Shown here in pieces: positions 22,180-32,089 of a stretch of 64,000 nucleotides of DNA (position 1 is its first letter; each line of letters starts with the position of its first letter). Made by a program: the position numbers and the translations under genes. The notes beneath the pieces were generated by a model, which saw only the letters and a program-made list of their open reading frames with translations, had not been told where the DNA came from and ran no database searches. This stretch comes from Chitinophagaceae bacterium (GTDB lineage Bacteria; Bacteroidota; Bacteroidia; Chitinophagales; Chitinophagaceae). The DNA is taken from contig JANPZZ010000010.1 in assembly GCA_024707305.1 (NCBI GenBank), positions 109,531-173,530 on the forward strand, read 5' to 3'.

Positions 22180-23730
22180 TTATTTGCGTTTGCTTTGCAA
22201 ATATTTCTCATGAATAACCGTCCCCATGGGTTTGCCCAAAACTTTACTTTCCACCCATGAAATGATGTCGAGATAGGCGAAGGACCTTGTCTCAAAACGG
22301 TTTTTTTCCAGGTGTTTGATTTTTGACAGGAATTTTTCCAGCTCCGGTTTCATCTGACGCGGAGATATATGGTGGAAAGAATGCCTGATAAACCGGAACA
22401 TTTCTTCTTCTATCACCGTAAGGTTTTGCATGCGCGCCATAAAGCGGTAAACTGATTTTGTCAAAGACTCCATCAATTCGTAGTTACCCAGTTCAAAATG
22501 TGCTAACATGTGCAACAACCGCGCGTAGCATTGCAAATCGGTGCGCAGTTCGCCGGTTTCGTTGATAATGCGCTGCAGATAATCAATCGCTTTGTCGTAA
22601 TTGCCGCTACCAAAATAAAGTGTGGCGAATTTATAATTCATCACCATTACGCGGTGCGGATCCAGGAAGATGGCATTTTCACGTAACTGTTCTTCAATCC
22701 CTTTTACCAGCGACAAACCTTCTTTGAATGTACCCAGCATAAAATGCTGGTTGATCTTTGCGGTGCTGATATAGATAAAAGCCTGAATGCGGAAGTTGTC
22801 GTGTTCCTGCACGCGACTGGTGCGTGCAAAGGCTTCAAAATCGCGTAAGGCAATGGCAAATGCTCTGTAATTACGCAGATCAAAGTGTGCATTCAACAAA
22901 TAATGCATCCCTTTAATGTAGTGGCTGGTTTCAACCCTGATCATTAAAGGCTGCGCACGAAACAAATCCACCCATTTTTGCGCGTAACGGTAGTACTGCA
23001 GAAAGTCCTGGCGAATAAACGCATCCCAGCAATAACATTGATACAGATACAGTCTTTCATAAAACCCGGTGAAGCTATCCGCATTGGGAGGCAGGTTATC
23101 TTTCATAAACGCACGCACGCCCGCTTCGTCCTGCTCGTTGCGCGCGTGACCATATCGTGTAAACCAGCTAAATAATAACAGGGAAAGATTACTCAGGCGC
23201 GCCATTACATCCACGTGCTCGCTTACCTCATTGGCTTCAATCGCCAGTTGCTCGGCCCGGCTATGGATGCTCCTGGTGGTATGCAGGTTCTCAATCCGCT
23301 TCTCCAGCGCCACTACCTGCGCCAGGAAGTAGAATTTCTGGTGCGTTCGCGCCGTTTCCTTTGCACGCTCCAGAATCTTGAGACTTTGAACGAATAAGCC
23401 TTTTTTATACAAAATATGAGCATAGTCAAACTGCTCATTTAATTGAAGATCAATGCTATCAGCGCTTTTCAGCAACCTTAAACTGGCCAGGATCTGTTTG
23501 TACAGGTGCGTTTTAAGGTTGTAGAGCTGCCTCTTCTCGGTACCCGGTAGTTTTTTTAATAATGACTTTTCATCATATGTGTCCTGCTTATCCAGTGCAT
23601 CAAATAACCGGATGATTTTCAGGTCTTCATTAGCCGAGCTTCTTTTGATGTAAAGCTTAAAGTGTCGCTTCTCCGCTTTCTCAAGAGATTTTATCAATTG
23701 AAATAATATATCGTGAGAACGGTTGGACAT
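22180..23730 (-). CDS. Helical-repeat (TPR-like) hypothetical protein, 516 aa
   Basis: Long intact ORF with helical repeat pattern. Confidence 0.7.
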   Translation of the reverse strand: MSNRSHDILFQLIKSLEKAEKRHFKLYIKRSSANEDLKIIRLFDALDKQDTYDEKSLLKKLPGTEKRQLYNLKTHLYKQILASLRLLKSADSIDLQLNEQFDYAHILYKKGLFVQSLKILERAKETARTHQKFYFLAQVVALEKRIENLHTTRSIHSRAEQLAIEANEVSEHVDVMARLSNLSLLLFSWFTRYGHARNEQDEAGVRAFMKDNLPPNADSFTGFYERLYLYQCYCWDAFIRQDFLQYYRYAQKWVDLFRAQPLMIRVETSHYIKGMHYLLNAHFDLRNYRAFAIALRDFEAFARTSRVQEHDNFRIQAFIYISTAKINQHFMLGTFKEGLSLVKGIEEQLRENAIFLDPHRVMVMNYKFATLYFGSGNYDKAIDYLQRIINETGELRTDLQCYARLLHMLAHFELGNYELMESLTKSVYRFMARMQNLTVIEEEMFRFIRHSFHHISPRQMKPELEKFLSKIKHLEKNRFETRSFAYLDIISWVESKVLGKPMGTVIHEKYLQSKRK

Positions 23731-23820
23731 CAGGCAGAAATTATCATGTAATCGGCCACCAGCAAGGGTTTCAGCGAAACCGATGGCCGTTTGGCATGCT
23801 CAAAATTGAAATAAGTTGTC

Positions 23821-23851
23821 TTGAAAGCAAAGATAAGCCTGACTACATTTG
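23821..23851 (+). promoter_or_regulatory. Bacteroidota-type promoter for ncRNA candidate
   Basis: TTG (23821-23823)-N20-TACATTTG (23844-23851). Confidence 0.55.
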
Positions 23852-23857
23852 TATCGT

Positions 23858-24037
23858 AATCGTTCTTACAAATTCATACAGCAGGCAATCGTTGAGGAAA
23901 GAGGCAAGTCGTCAGAGGTCAAAGTAAAGCAGCCTGCGAAACATCCGGTGCTACCGGAATCAGATACTACTTCGAAGAATTTTCATATGGCAAGCAATCG
24001 TTAGAGGTCAGTCCGTTTCTACGGAAGGACCTTTTTT
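23858..24037 (+). ncRNA. Candidate structured non-coding RNA or leader (~180 nt)
   Basis: Promoter upstream; helices GCAGGC/GCCTGC (23881-23886/23932-23937), TCCGG-tgcta-CCGGA (23944-23958); terminal hairpin with T6. Confidence 0.5.
24005..24037 (+). terminator. Intrinsic terminator of ncRNA candidate
   Basis: AGGTC-ag-TCCGT-ttct-ACGGA-ag-GACCT followed by T-run. Confidence 0.8.
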
Positions 24038-24179
24038 CTTTTAAAGGCACGCCAAAATAGTGAAAAAACCTTACCTGTCAACTTTTTATCATCTTTTTTT
24101 TCAGGCACTCTCAGTTTTTGGCGCCGGTCATCCGGTTTTATGTTCAAGCATTTCAGCCAAATTCTATCTTAGCTGCTAA

Positions 24180-25034
24180 GTGCAGCACATCGAATTTTTC
24201 CATATCGACCATTTCGACCGGTATTATCACCGGGTTCCGCCTTCGGGTCCATTATCGCATTTTATCGAGTTTTTTTGGGAAACCAGGTTTGAAAACCTTT
24301 GGAAAGCCTATCCAAGAGGATTTTCTGATGCGCAGTTTGCCAATATTGGTTATACCTATATCATCAACCTGGGGACCCCCTTTGTGATGCAGGTGAGCGA
24401 TAAAAAGTTTGCGATGAAAACTGACGGGTTCCTTCCGCGCTACAATCCTATTGAATGTTTTCACAAACCCGGCAATCATTTGTTTGGAATTAAGTTTCGC
24501 ATCTCTCCAGTGATATTTGAAAAGAAAGTAGATTTTTCAGAATACCACGATTATATCTTTCCACTCAGTTACCTGATGGATGTTTCTGTATTACGAAAAG
24601 TAAAAGAAGCAGGATCGTTTGATGAACGTACTTCCATTCTTTCCAATTATTTTCTTGGTTTGCTGAATGAATACGATGGAGCCACAAACCCGGTACACCT
24701 GGTGAGTGAGATACTGGAAGAAAGTTTTCAATCCAATAAATTCACTGTTTCAATTGAAGAGCTCGCTACAAAAAACAATATCTCTTCGCGCACGCTCCAG
24801 CGTTATTTTGAAATGTGTACCGGCATCAGCAGTAAACAGGCACTGCAGATCATGCGCATTCGCAAAGCGGCAAGCCACTTAGCCAACTCTCCCGAAAACT
24901 TTGACCATAGCATTTATGGCTATTACGATCACAGTCATTTTTACAAACACCTGAAACAATTTCTCGACAACAACACGCTCAAACAGAAGAACCCGCACTT
25001 AAAGCTTTTGAAAAACCTGAAAGGGGTTCAATAA
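24180..25034 (+). CDS. AraC family transcriptional regulator (GTG start)
   Basis: C-terminal HTH_18 (IEELATKNNISSRTLQRYFEMCTGISSKQALQIMRIRKA). Confidence 0.8.
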   Translation: MQHIEFFHIDHFDRYYHRVPPSGPLSHFIEFFWETRFENLWKAYPRGFSDAQFANIGYTYIINLGTPFVMQVSDKKFAMKTDGFLPRYNPIECFHKPGNHLFGIKFRISPVIFEKKVDFSEYHDYIFPLSYLMDVSVLRKVKEAGSFDERTSILSNYFLGLLNEYDGATNPVHLVSEILEESFQSNKFTVSIEELATKNNISSRTLQRYFEMCTGISSKQALQIMRIRKAASHLANSPENFDHSIYGYYDHSHFYKHLKQFLDNNTLKQKNPHLKLLKNLKGVQ

Positions 25035-25039
25035 TTCAG

Positions 25040-27843
25040 CTATTGGCGTGTAACAATTCGTATGTTTCCCTCCCCTGGTTGTGTGCCGGTTTTACTCAAA
25101 CTATATGTAAAACTCAAAACCGCAAACCTGCGCAATACATTTACGCGATTGTCTTCGATATAGTTTTGATTTGTATTTCGGCTTACACCCACATTTTTAT
25201 TTAAGATATCATTCACTCTCAACTTCAGTTCGCCGCGATTCCACCGGAGCATTTGTTTGCTGATGCTTGCACCCCACAGTGGTACTTTGGTATTGAAACC
25301 ACTCGATAATTGATTGTTAACTGTATACTGAAAATCGGTGCTGAAGAAAAACCCCTTCGGCAATTGCCAGTCGATATTCAGATCATAATCCTGCGAGAAA
25401 AAAGCGGGTGTTGAAATCGGGCTGTAGTGAGTAGCGTGCAAAATTGATATTTCCTCCCAGGCTCAATGAAATATTCAATTTTTCAGTGGGATTCATTTCA
25501 GCACGTACACGTGGACCAATGCTGTAGTTCTTAATATTATTCGCATCGCCATTCATAAACTGGCGACCCTGCATATACGAAAGATTGGTTCCCACTTCAA
25601 AGGTTCCTTTGAGGAAGCGTGCAGGCAGTCCCAGGTTAATGTCGCCAGTAAGATTGTACACACCATCTGTATTAACAGGGCGCGTTTTACGCACGCCATT
25701 GCTAAAAAGCGAATCGCTGTTGACAATTTTATTGTCGGTCCGCATCAGGTTCAAAAAAACAAACAGGTTGCGATTGCGGAAAGGATTGATACCTGAGTAA
25801 TTCAACTGCACACGATGTGTCACTTCCTGGTCGAGATCAGGATTACCCTCGCGAATTGCAAGTGGATTGCTAATGTCGGGAATGGGTTGCAATTGACTCA
25901 CCGTAGGCTGATTTGTATTTGCCATGTAATTCATGGTAAAGCGTTTATAGCGCGTAAAACTGTACACGAAATTGGCATTAGGCAACAGGTTGGTAAATGA
26001 TTTACCAATTACGGTATCCTTGATTCCTGATAGCACTTTTCCATCCAACGAAGCTCTTTGCCAGCTAAGACCCAGCGCATAACTGAATTTCTTCTTTTGC
26101 GTGCGCACTTTTAAACCAGCATTGGTGTTGGAATAAGTGTTTTTTAAAATCATTGCTGAGCGAATCATTCAGTTGATCATATTTTCCATTGTTGCTGTCG
26201 TAATCAAATGTAGTCCGGTTGGATGTGCTTTTGGTGTAGCTATTTCCTACCGACATTTCAAGCAATGAATTTCTAAATAAAGGTTCCGTATAAACGAGTC
26301 GCGAACTTATTCCCTTCAAATCACTTTCATGCTGGTACCGCTGGTTAATGGAATCGGTGCGGTAGCGTACCAATTGTGGGTTGTAGAATTCGTTAACTGA
26401 TTCCTGGCTTCCATCACCCGCTGAATTATTCAATGTGGTTTGCAAACTCAGCGACAATGTGCGCCCCTTCTTTCTGAATTTTTTACGGAAAAGCAGATCG
26501 TTTCGCCAGTTAAAAGCGGTGTTGCCTGAATATGTATTGCTATAACCAGCATTGCTCAATCTTCCATCGCTGCCGGTTTGTGTATAATCGCTGTTGCTAA
26601 TTCTATCGCTTTGCTGATAACCAATGGATGGATTCCATTTTATTGAATGAAACGAATCAATCACATAGTCGATGCCAAGATTCAATCGATGGCTGTTTGT
26701 TTTGTTGTCGGTAATAGCACTCCTGTTATCGAAGTATGACGAATCGCGCAGCAGGTATTGTCGCTGCCTGTCGGTGATGGTGCGTGGGTTGGTGTGGTTG
26801 TAAAAGTAATTGCTGGTAAGCTCCACTTTTTTCCGATGATATTGTTGTAATTCACACCCCCCGCCCCAAATGGTGCGTATGCCCTGGTTGTTGGCGCCTG
26901 AAAGGGAGCTCATATCAGTAGAGGAGATATTGCCGCCACCGCCACGCATCATGCGGCTAAGTTCACCAGAAAAGTTCATCATGTCCATGAAAGAAAAGCC
27001 TTCGGCATTGGTATTATTTCCCATTCCAATTACGGACATCTGGCGGGCGCCTTTAAATGAGTTTACATTAAAACGTCCTTCTTTACGGTTGTCGGTACCG
27101 GCACCAGCCATTATCTTTCCAAAACTTCCTTTCTTTTTATCTTCTTTCAACTTCAGGTTGATGGTTTTTTCGCTGTTACCGTCGTCAAAGCCGGTCAGTT
27201 GCGACTGGTCGCTCTTTCTATCATATACCTGAACCTTATCGATCGCGTCAGCCGGGAGGTTTTTAGTTGCCATCTTCGGGTCTGTGCCAAAAAACTCTTT
27301 TCCATCCACCAACACCTTTTTTACACTTTCGCCCTGCGCTTTGATGTTTCCTTCACGATCTACCTGCACGCCCGGCAATTTTTTCAGCAATTGTTCCACA
27401 CTTGCATTGGGTGGGGTTTTGAACGATCCGGCATTGTACTGAATGGTATCACCCACCAGTGTAACCGGGGGTGCTTCGTTTTTTACAATCACTTCCTCCA
27501 ACACTTTTGTGCGATCGTTGGCTACGATGTTTCCAAGATCATGGTTTTTGATGGAATCATTTACGGAGAAATAAAGCGCGTTGTTGTGATAAGCAACATG
27601 TGTTATAAGAAGGCGATAATCGCCGGAAGGGATGTTGGAAATGGAGAAACGGCCAGCATTGTCGGTCATACTAAAGCTAACCAGCGATGAATCCCTTCTC
27701 GACAGTAGTGTAACGGTCGCATCCTGCACAGGCCTTTTTGCGAGGGTATCATATACCAGCCCTTTGACCGAACCGCCTGATTGCGACTGCGCGCTAAACG
27801 TCAAACTTAATAGCAGGACCAGTAACAGGGCGATAATTCTCAT
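25040..27843 (-). CDS. Outer-membrane beta-barrel protein (CarboxypepD_reg-like N-terminus); multiple homopolymer frameshifts
   Basis: ORFs 26065..27843, 25383..26168, 25040..25441 tile one protein; joins at 26140-26145 (SNDFKNTYSNTNAGLKV) and 25398-25403 (YSLQPDFNTRFFSQDYDLNIDW). Confidence 0.9.
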
Positions 27844-27987
27844 AACCGTGGTTTTAAATCGGCTACGAAAATATTCGCACTAAACAGCAAATGCGGTTAA
27901 AGAGCGTTGCATTAAGGTTAATAAACGTTAAGCTAAAAGGAAGTGGCGTAGCTATGTTAATCATCAACTACGCCACCTGAGGTGAAT

Positions 27988-28497
27988 TTACTCCACAATG
28001 TCACCGCGTTCGGTATCTTCGCGGTCTCTTTCGTAGATAAGAACTTTTACTTTCCATTCGGGGAATTCATATTGCATGGAAAGTTCGAGAATCATTTTAC
28101 GGGTTACCATATCTGGCAGCTCAAAACGGAAAAGGCTGCTGGTAAAACCTCTTTCTTCAATGGGCTCCAGGTATTTGCCTTTCAGGTAAAAGGTAACGCC
28201 AGAATCCATTTTCACCGCCATGTTATTGAACCGGGCAAATAGCGTTTTGTACTTTGCTTTCGCTGCGCTGAATTCTTCGGTAGTTAACATCACCGCCGAC
28301 CAACTGTATACTTCTTTGTTGTCGGCCGAGAAGCGACTAATGGTAACAGATTCTGCGCCCGTAATTTTCATGGAGCTTTCATAATCTGTTTGTTGTGGAC
28401 TTTGTTGTTGTACGCCACCCCGCATCTTTGCATAGTTATGCGGATAGTCACGAATCACCGCCTTCATATCGGCAGAGAAATCCTTGGTACCGGGCAT
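27988..28497 (-). CDS. Hypothetical protein (169 aa)
   Basis: Intact ORF with normal codon phasing. Confidence 0.6.
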   Translation of the reverse strand: MPGTKDFSADMKAVIRDYPHNYAKMRGGVQQQSPQQTDYESSMKITGAESVTISRFSADNKEVYSWSAVMLTTEEFSAAKAKYKTLFARFNNMAVKMDSGVTFYLKGKYLEPIEERGFTSSLFRFELPDMVTRKMILELSMQYEFPEWKVKVLIYERDREDTERGDIVE

Positions 28498-28684
28498 TCT
28501 TAATTGGGAAAAGACGGGCAGGGAAGTGCATAGGGCTATTGCCCAAAAAGAGGGGTTTTACTAGTTTTTTCACGAGTATCGAATTAAATGGGTTAAAAAG
28601 CAGTACAAATATTACTAAAATTTGTAACTGTTTAATAATTTTCTCTCCGCTTTTTTCGTTAACCCTTTTGCTAAACGTCCAATT

Positions 28685-28843
28685 ATGAAAAACAAAGGCA
28701 TTGCGCATTCGCACGAAGCCGCCCGTATCTACAAAAGCTATTACAAACCTTCCCTTAACCTGGTTCGTTTCTTTAAATCGGTTTTACTGGTTTTTATCTC
28801 GGGAGCTTCGCCGGCCGATACCCAATTTCGTCGCCGCAAATAA
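28685..28843 (+). CDS. Small hypothetical protein (52 aa)
   Basis: ATG AAA AAC AAA GGC ... MKNKGIAHSHEAARIYKSYYKPSLNLVRFFKSVLLVFISGASPADTQFRRRK*; not in supplied ORF list because under length cutoff. Confidence 0.4.
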   Translation: MKNKGIAHSHEAARIYKSYYKPSLNLVRFFKSVLLVFISGASPADTQFRRRK

Positions 28844-28898
28844 ACAGAAAGGAGTTGTGTGGCCATGCTGTAAGCAACAACCACACAACTCACCAATC

Positions 28899-31796
28899 TT
28901 ATTCTACACGCATTCTTTCCGCGCCTCTCATCATCTGCCTGTTCATACCGGGCATTCCCTGCATTTGCACATTGCGTCCACCCATTCTGTTCAGGTTAAA
29001 CAGGAAGCTTACCATAAAGTATCTTTTCAAAACAATACTACGGGTATCCTGCACATAGTTGTCGTTTGCAGTACGTGCTATGCTCTGGTTCTGGTTTAAG
29101 ATATCATTTACCGAGAAACGGAGTTCACCATTTTTGTTTTTAAATACCTGCTTGCTCAGGCTCGCATTCCAAAGCGGAATGTTTTGATTGTATCCCTGTG
29201 CTCGACCGGTATTAATGAGATAACTAAACTCAGAATTGAGAATGAAGTTTTTCGGGAAGTTGTATGAAAAATCGAGCGCATAGTTCTGTGTCCAGTAATC
29301 TTCATTCAACTGTGCGTTCACCGTATATTTAACATCACTATAAGTGAGGTTGGCACGTAAACCTAAATCATATTTTTCTTTGCTCAGGTTTACGCCCACA
29401 CCCTGCATGATCATCGCAGTTTTTGTGAAGTTCTTCTGGCTCCTCACCATACTCACGTCACGCGTGTAACTCATGTTGTTGGTAAGATTGATACTGCTTC
29501 CTTTCCATTTTGGATTTTTGAATGGCAGCCCCAGTGTCACGAACGTATTACCACGATAATAACCATTCAGGTTCGTGTATCTGGTTATTTGTACGGGACC
29601 GTTCACAGAGATGTCGTTTACAATTTTATTCTGCGTGGTGCTGAAGGAAAGGTTCGCTGCAATAAAACGGAAGGTCAGAATATTAAACGAGTTGTACCCG
29701 ATATTGAAGTTGTGGTTAAACTCCTGATCAAGATTCGGATTTCCAATCACAATGTTCAGTGTATCCGTTGCATCCGGTACATTCTGTAACTGGTTGATGC
29801 TCGGCTGGCTGGTACGACCATTATAACGGAAGCGCAGGTTTTTGCTACGTGTTGGCGTAAAATTAAAGCTGGCAGTAGGGAAGAAGTTGGTATAGGTTTG
29901 TTTCGTTAACGAATCTCTTCCGGTTGCTGCCTGGTAGCTCTGGCTCTCCAGTCTTGATTGTTGCACTGCCAAACCAAACTGGTAGTTATACATCTTCTGC
30001 TGTACCCTGAAATTGGCGCCTGCGCGATGGGCTTCAAATAAATTTTCAAAGCGGTTTGTCAGTTGCAAATTGGGAATTTCATATTTATCGGTAGAAGAAT
30101 TGTAATTGTATGCGCGGCGATCCGACTCACTCTGGTTGCGGGTATATGCATAATTCACTTCCAGCAATTTATTCAGTCCAAATGGCTCCGTATATGACGT
30201 GCTCAACACGTGGTTATTGGTGTTGGTTTTTTGTTTGCTTGTCTGATCCTGGTTAATGCTACGATAAAGCACTCCATCTTCACGATAGAAATCGTTGCTG
30301 GAATAAGTGATGCCGTTGCTGTTGGAGTTTCCAAATGTATTATTCCAACCAAGAGTGATCGTTCTTCCGACTTTTCTGAATTTATGTCGGTACAACAGGT
30401 TGTTCGACCAGTTATATCCATCGCGTTTATTCTGGTTGTTGGTGCGTGAGGTAACTGATAAGAACTCATTCCCGGGAATCGCTGAATAGTTAAATGAAGT
30501 GTCGTTGTTGAAATTTTCTGAATGTTGTAACGTGAGTGAGGGTGTATACAAAATCGAGTTCATTGAATCGATCTGGTATTCGAAACGCACATTAAACCGA
30601 TGGTTCATGTTTTGGTTCTGCGAAACGCGCTCGCGATCCATTGTCACAACCGAGTCTGCATAAGTTGTCCTGCGCAGGATGTCCTGCTCCTGGCGTGTAT
30701 CTGTTTTTGAAAGAAAATAGCTGCCTGTCAGTTTTATTTTCCCCGCCCATTGATCGGAGTAGTTAATACCTGTCGACAATGATTTAATCAACCCCGTGCT
30801 TCCGCTGCCGGAACCGCCGCCGCCCATCATCATGCCCATACCACCGCCGCGAATTTGCATTCCACCCATCATGCCGCCGCCACCGCCCTGGCCACCCATT
30901 CCACCGCCACCACTAAAGCCGCCCATTGAGCTAATTACATCATTAAAGGAAAAACCCTGCTTATTGATATTATTCGAATTGAACAACACCGAAATACGAC
31001 GGTCGCCCACAAAACGGTTCACACTCAAATTCCCTTCGTATCGGTTGTTGTCGCCATAAGCTACCAACGCGCGACCAAAATATCCCTGGTTGCGGTCTTT
31101 TTTCAGTTTGATGTTGATGGTCTTGGTGCGGTTTCCATCATCCATATTGGTAAACTTCGCCTGGTCGCTCATATCATCAAACACCTGCACACTTTCCACC
31201 ATGTCGGCAGTAAGGTTTTTGGTCGCCAGCTTGGGATCATTTCCAAAAAACTCTTTACCATCCACCAATACACGTTGCACCTGTTCGCCCTGCGATTTCA
31301 CATTACCCTCGCGATCCACTTCCATACCAGGGAGCTTCTTAATCAGGTCTTCAACAGTTGCATTGGGTTGCGTACGAAAACCGCTGGCATTAAATTGAAT
31401 GGTATCGTTTTTCACCACAATCGGTGCTTCACTGGTAACGATAACCTCTGTAAGTGTCTTGAAGTTTTTAGGAAGCGCTATCGAACCCAGATCAGCAACC
31501 TTGCTTTCAGCAGTAATGCTGGCCGTCTTTTTGGTTTCTTCAAATGCAGCGTGGCTAATTATCACGCGGTACGATCCCGCAGCCAGGTTCTTAAATTCAA
31601 AAACGCCTTCTTTGTTTGATAAAGTAAAAGTTACAAGCGAAGAATCGGATGCTTGTAGCAGCGAAATTGTTGCATCTGCAACAGATTGGTTTGCTGTGGT
31701 ATCCACGAGTTTACCACGAATAATTCCATCAGGCTTCTGCGCCTGCACATACATAGCCATCAGCATAAAACTGAACAGGCCAATCAATTTTCTCAT
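28899..31796 (-). CDS. Outer-membrane beta-barrel protein (CarboxypepD_reg-like N-terminus) with Gly/Met-rich loop
   Basis: [48 protein letters not shown] plug; [42 protein letters not shown]. Confidence 0.9.
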   Translation of the reverse strand: MRKLIGLFSFMLMAMYVQAQKPDGIIRGKLVDTTANQSVADATISLLQASDSSLVTFTLSNKEGVFEFKNLAAGSYRVIISHAAFEETKKTASITAESKVADLGSIALPKNFKTLTEVIVTSEAPIVVKNDTIQFNASGFRTQPNATVEDLIKKLPGMEVDREGNVKSQGEQVQRVLVDGKEFFGNDPKLATKNLTADMVESVQVFDDMSDQAKFTNMDDGNRTKTINIKLKKDRNQGYFGRALVAYGDNNRYEGNLSVNRFVGDRRISVLFNSNNINKQGFSFNDVISSMGGFSGGGGMGGQGGGGGMMGGMQIRGGGMGMMMGGGGSGSGSTGLIKSLSTGINYSDQWAGKIKLTGSYFLSKTDTRQEQDILRRTTYADSVVTMDRERVSQNQNMNHRFNVRFEYQIDSMNSILYTPSLTLQHSENFNNDTSFNYSAIPGNEFLSVTSRTNNQNKRDGYNWSNNLLYRHKFRKVGRTITLGWNNTFGNSNSNGITYSSNDFYREDGVLYRSINQDQTSKQKTNTNNHVLSTSYTEPFGLNKLLEVNYAYTRNQSESDRRAYNYNSSTDKYEIPNLQLTNRFENLFEAHRAGANFRVQQKMYNYQFGLAVQQSRLESQSYQAATGRDSLTKQTYTNFFPTASFNFTPTRSKNLRFRYNGRTSQPSINQLQNVPDATDTLNIVIGNPNLDQEFNHNFNIGYNSFNILTFRFIAANLSFSTTQNKIVNDISVNGPVQITRYTNLNGYYRGNTFVTLGLPFKNPKWKGSSINLTNNMSYTRDVSMVRSQKNFTKTAMIMQGVGVNLSKEKYDLGLRANLTYSDVKYTVNAQLNEDYWTQNYALDFSYNFPKNFILNSEFSYLINTGRAQGYNQNIPLWNASLSKQVFKNKNGELRFSVNDILNQNQSIARTANDNYVQDTRSIVLKRYFMVSFLFNLNRMGGRNVQMQGMPGMNRQMMRGAERMRVE

Positions 31797-31855
31797 ATAA
31801 ATATAGTGTTGAAACAATTAGACGAAAGATGCAATGCTTACTTGCGGAATGTGTT

Positions 31856-32078
31856 AGAAAAAATGTGGAAATGGGGAAATGAGAAAATGAGGAAATGAGA
31901 AAATGTGAAAATGTCAAAAATCGTGAGGCGTAAAACGGAAATGTGCAAACGAGTAAAATTGGAAATCAGTCTTAAAATATCACCGTTTGGCAATTTAATT
32001 CTTTCCTCATTTCCCATTTTCACATTTTCCCATTTCCCCATTTCCTCATTTCCACATTGCCACATTGCCACATTTTCC
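31856..32078. repeat. Octanucleotide repeat, inverted arms
   Basis: aaatgtggaaatggggaaatgagaaaatgaggaaatgag (31858-) vs catttcccattttcacattttcccatttccccatttcctcatttcc (32007-). Confidence 0.85.
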
Positions 32079-32089
32079 CTGCTCCAGTG

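Noticed and set aside
23881-23905. RNase P RNA (GAGGAAAG motif)
   Set aside because: Only the short GAGGAAAG string matches; the element is about half the expected length and lacks other conserved blocks I can recognise.
27199-27690. 163-aa + strand ORF opposite an OMP gene (and similar ORFs at 31275..31619 and 9935..10510)
   Set aside because: Antisense shadow ORFs of the OMP and sigma genes.
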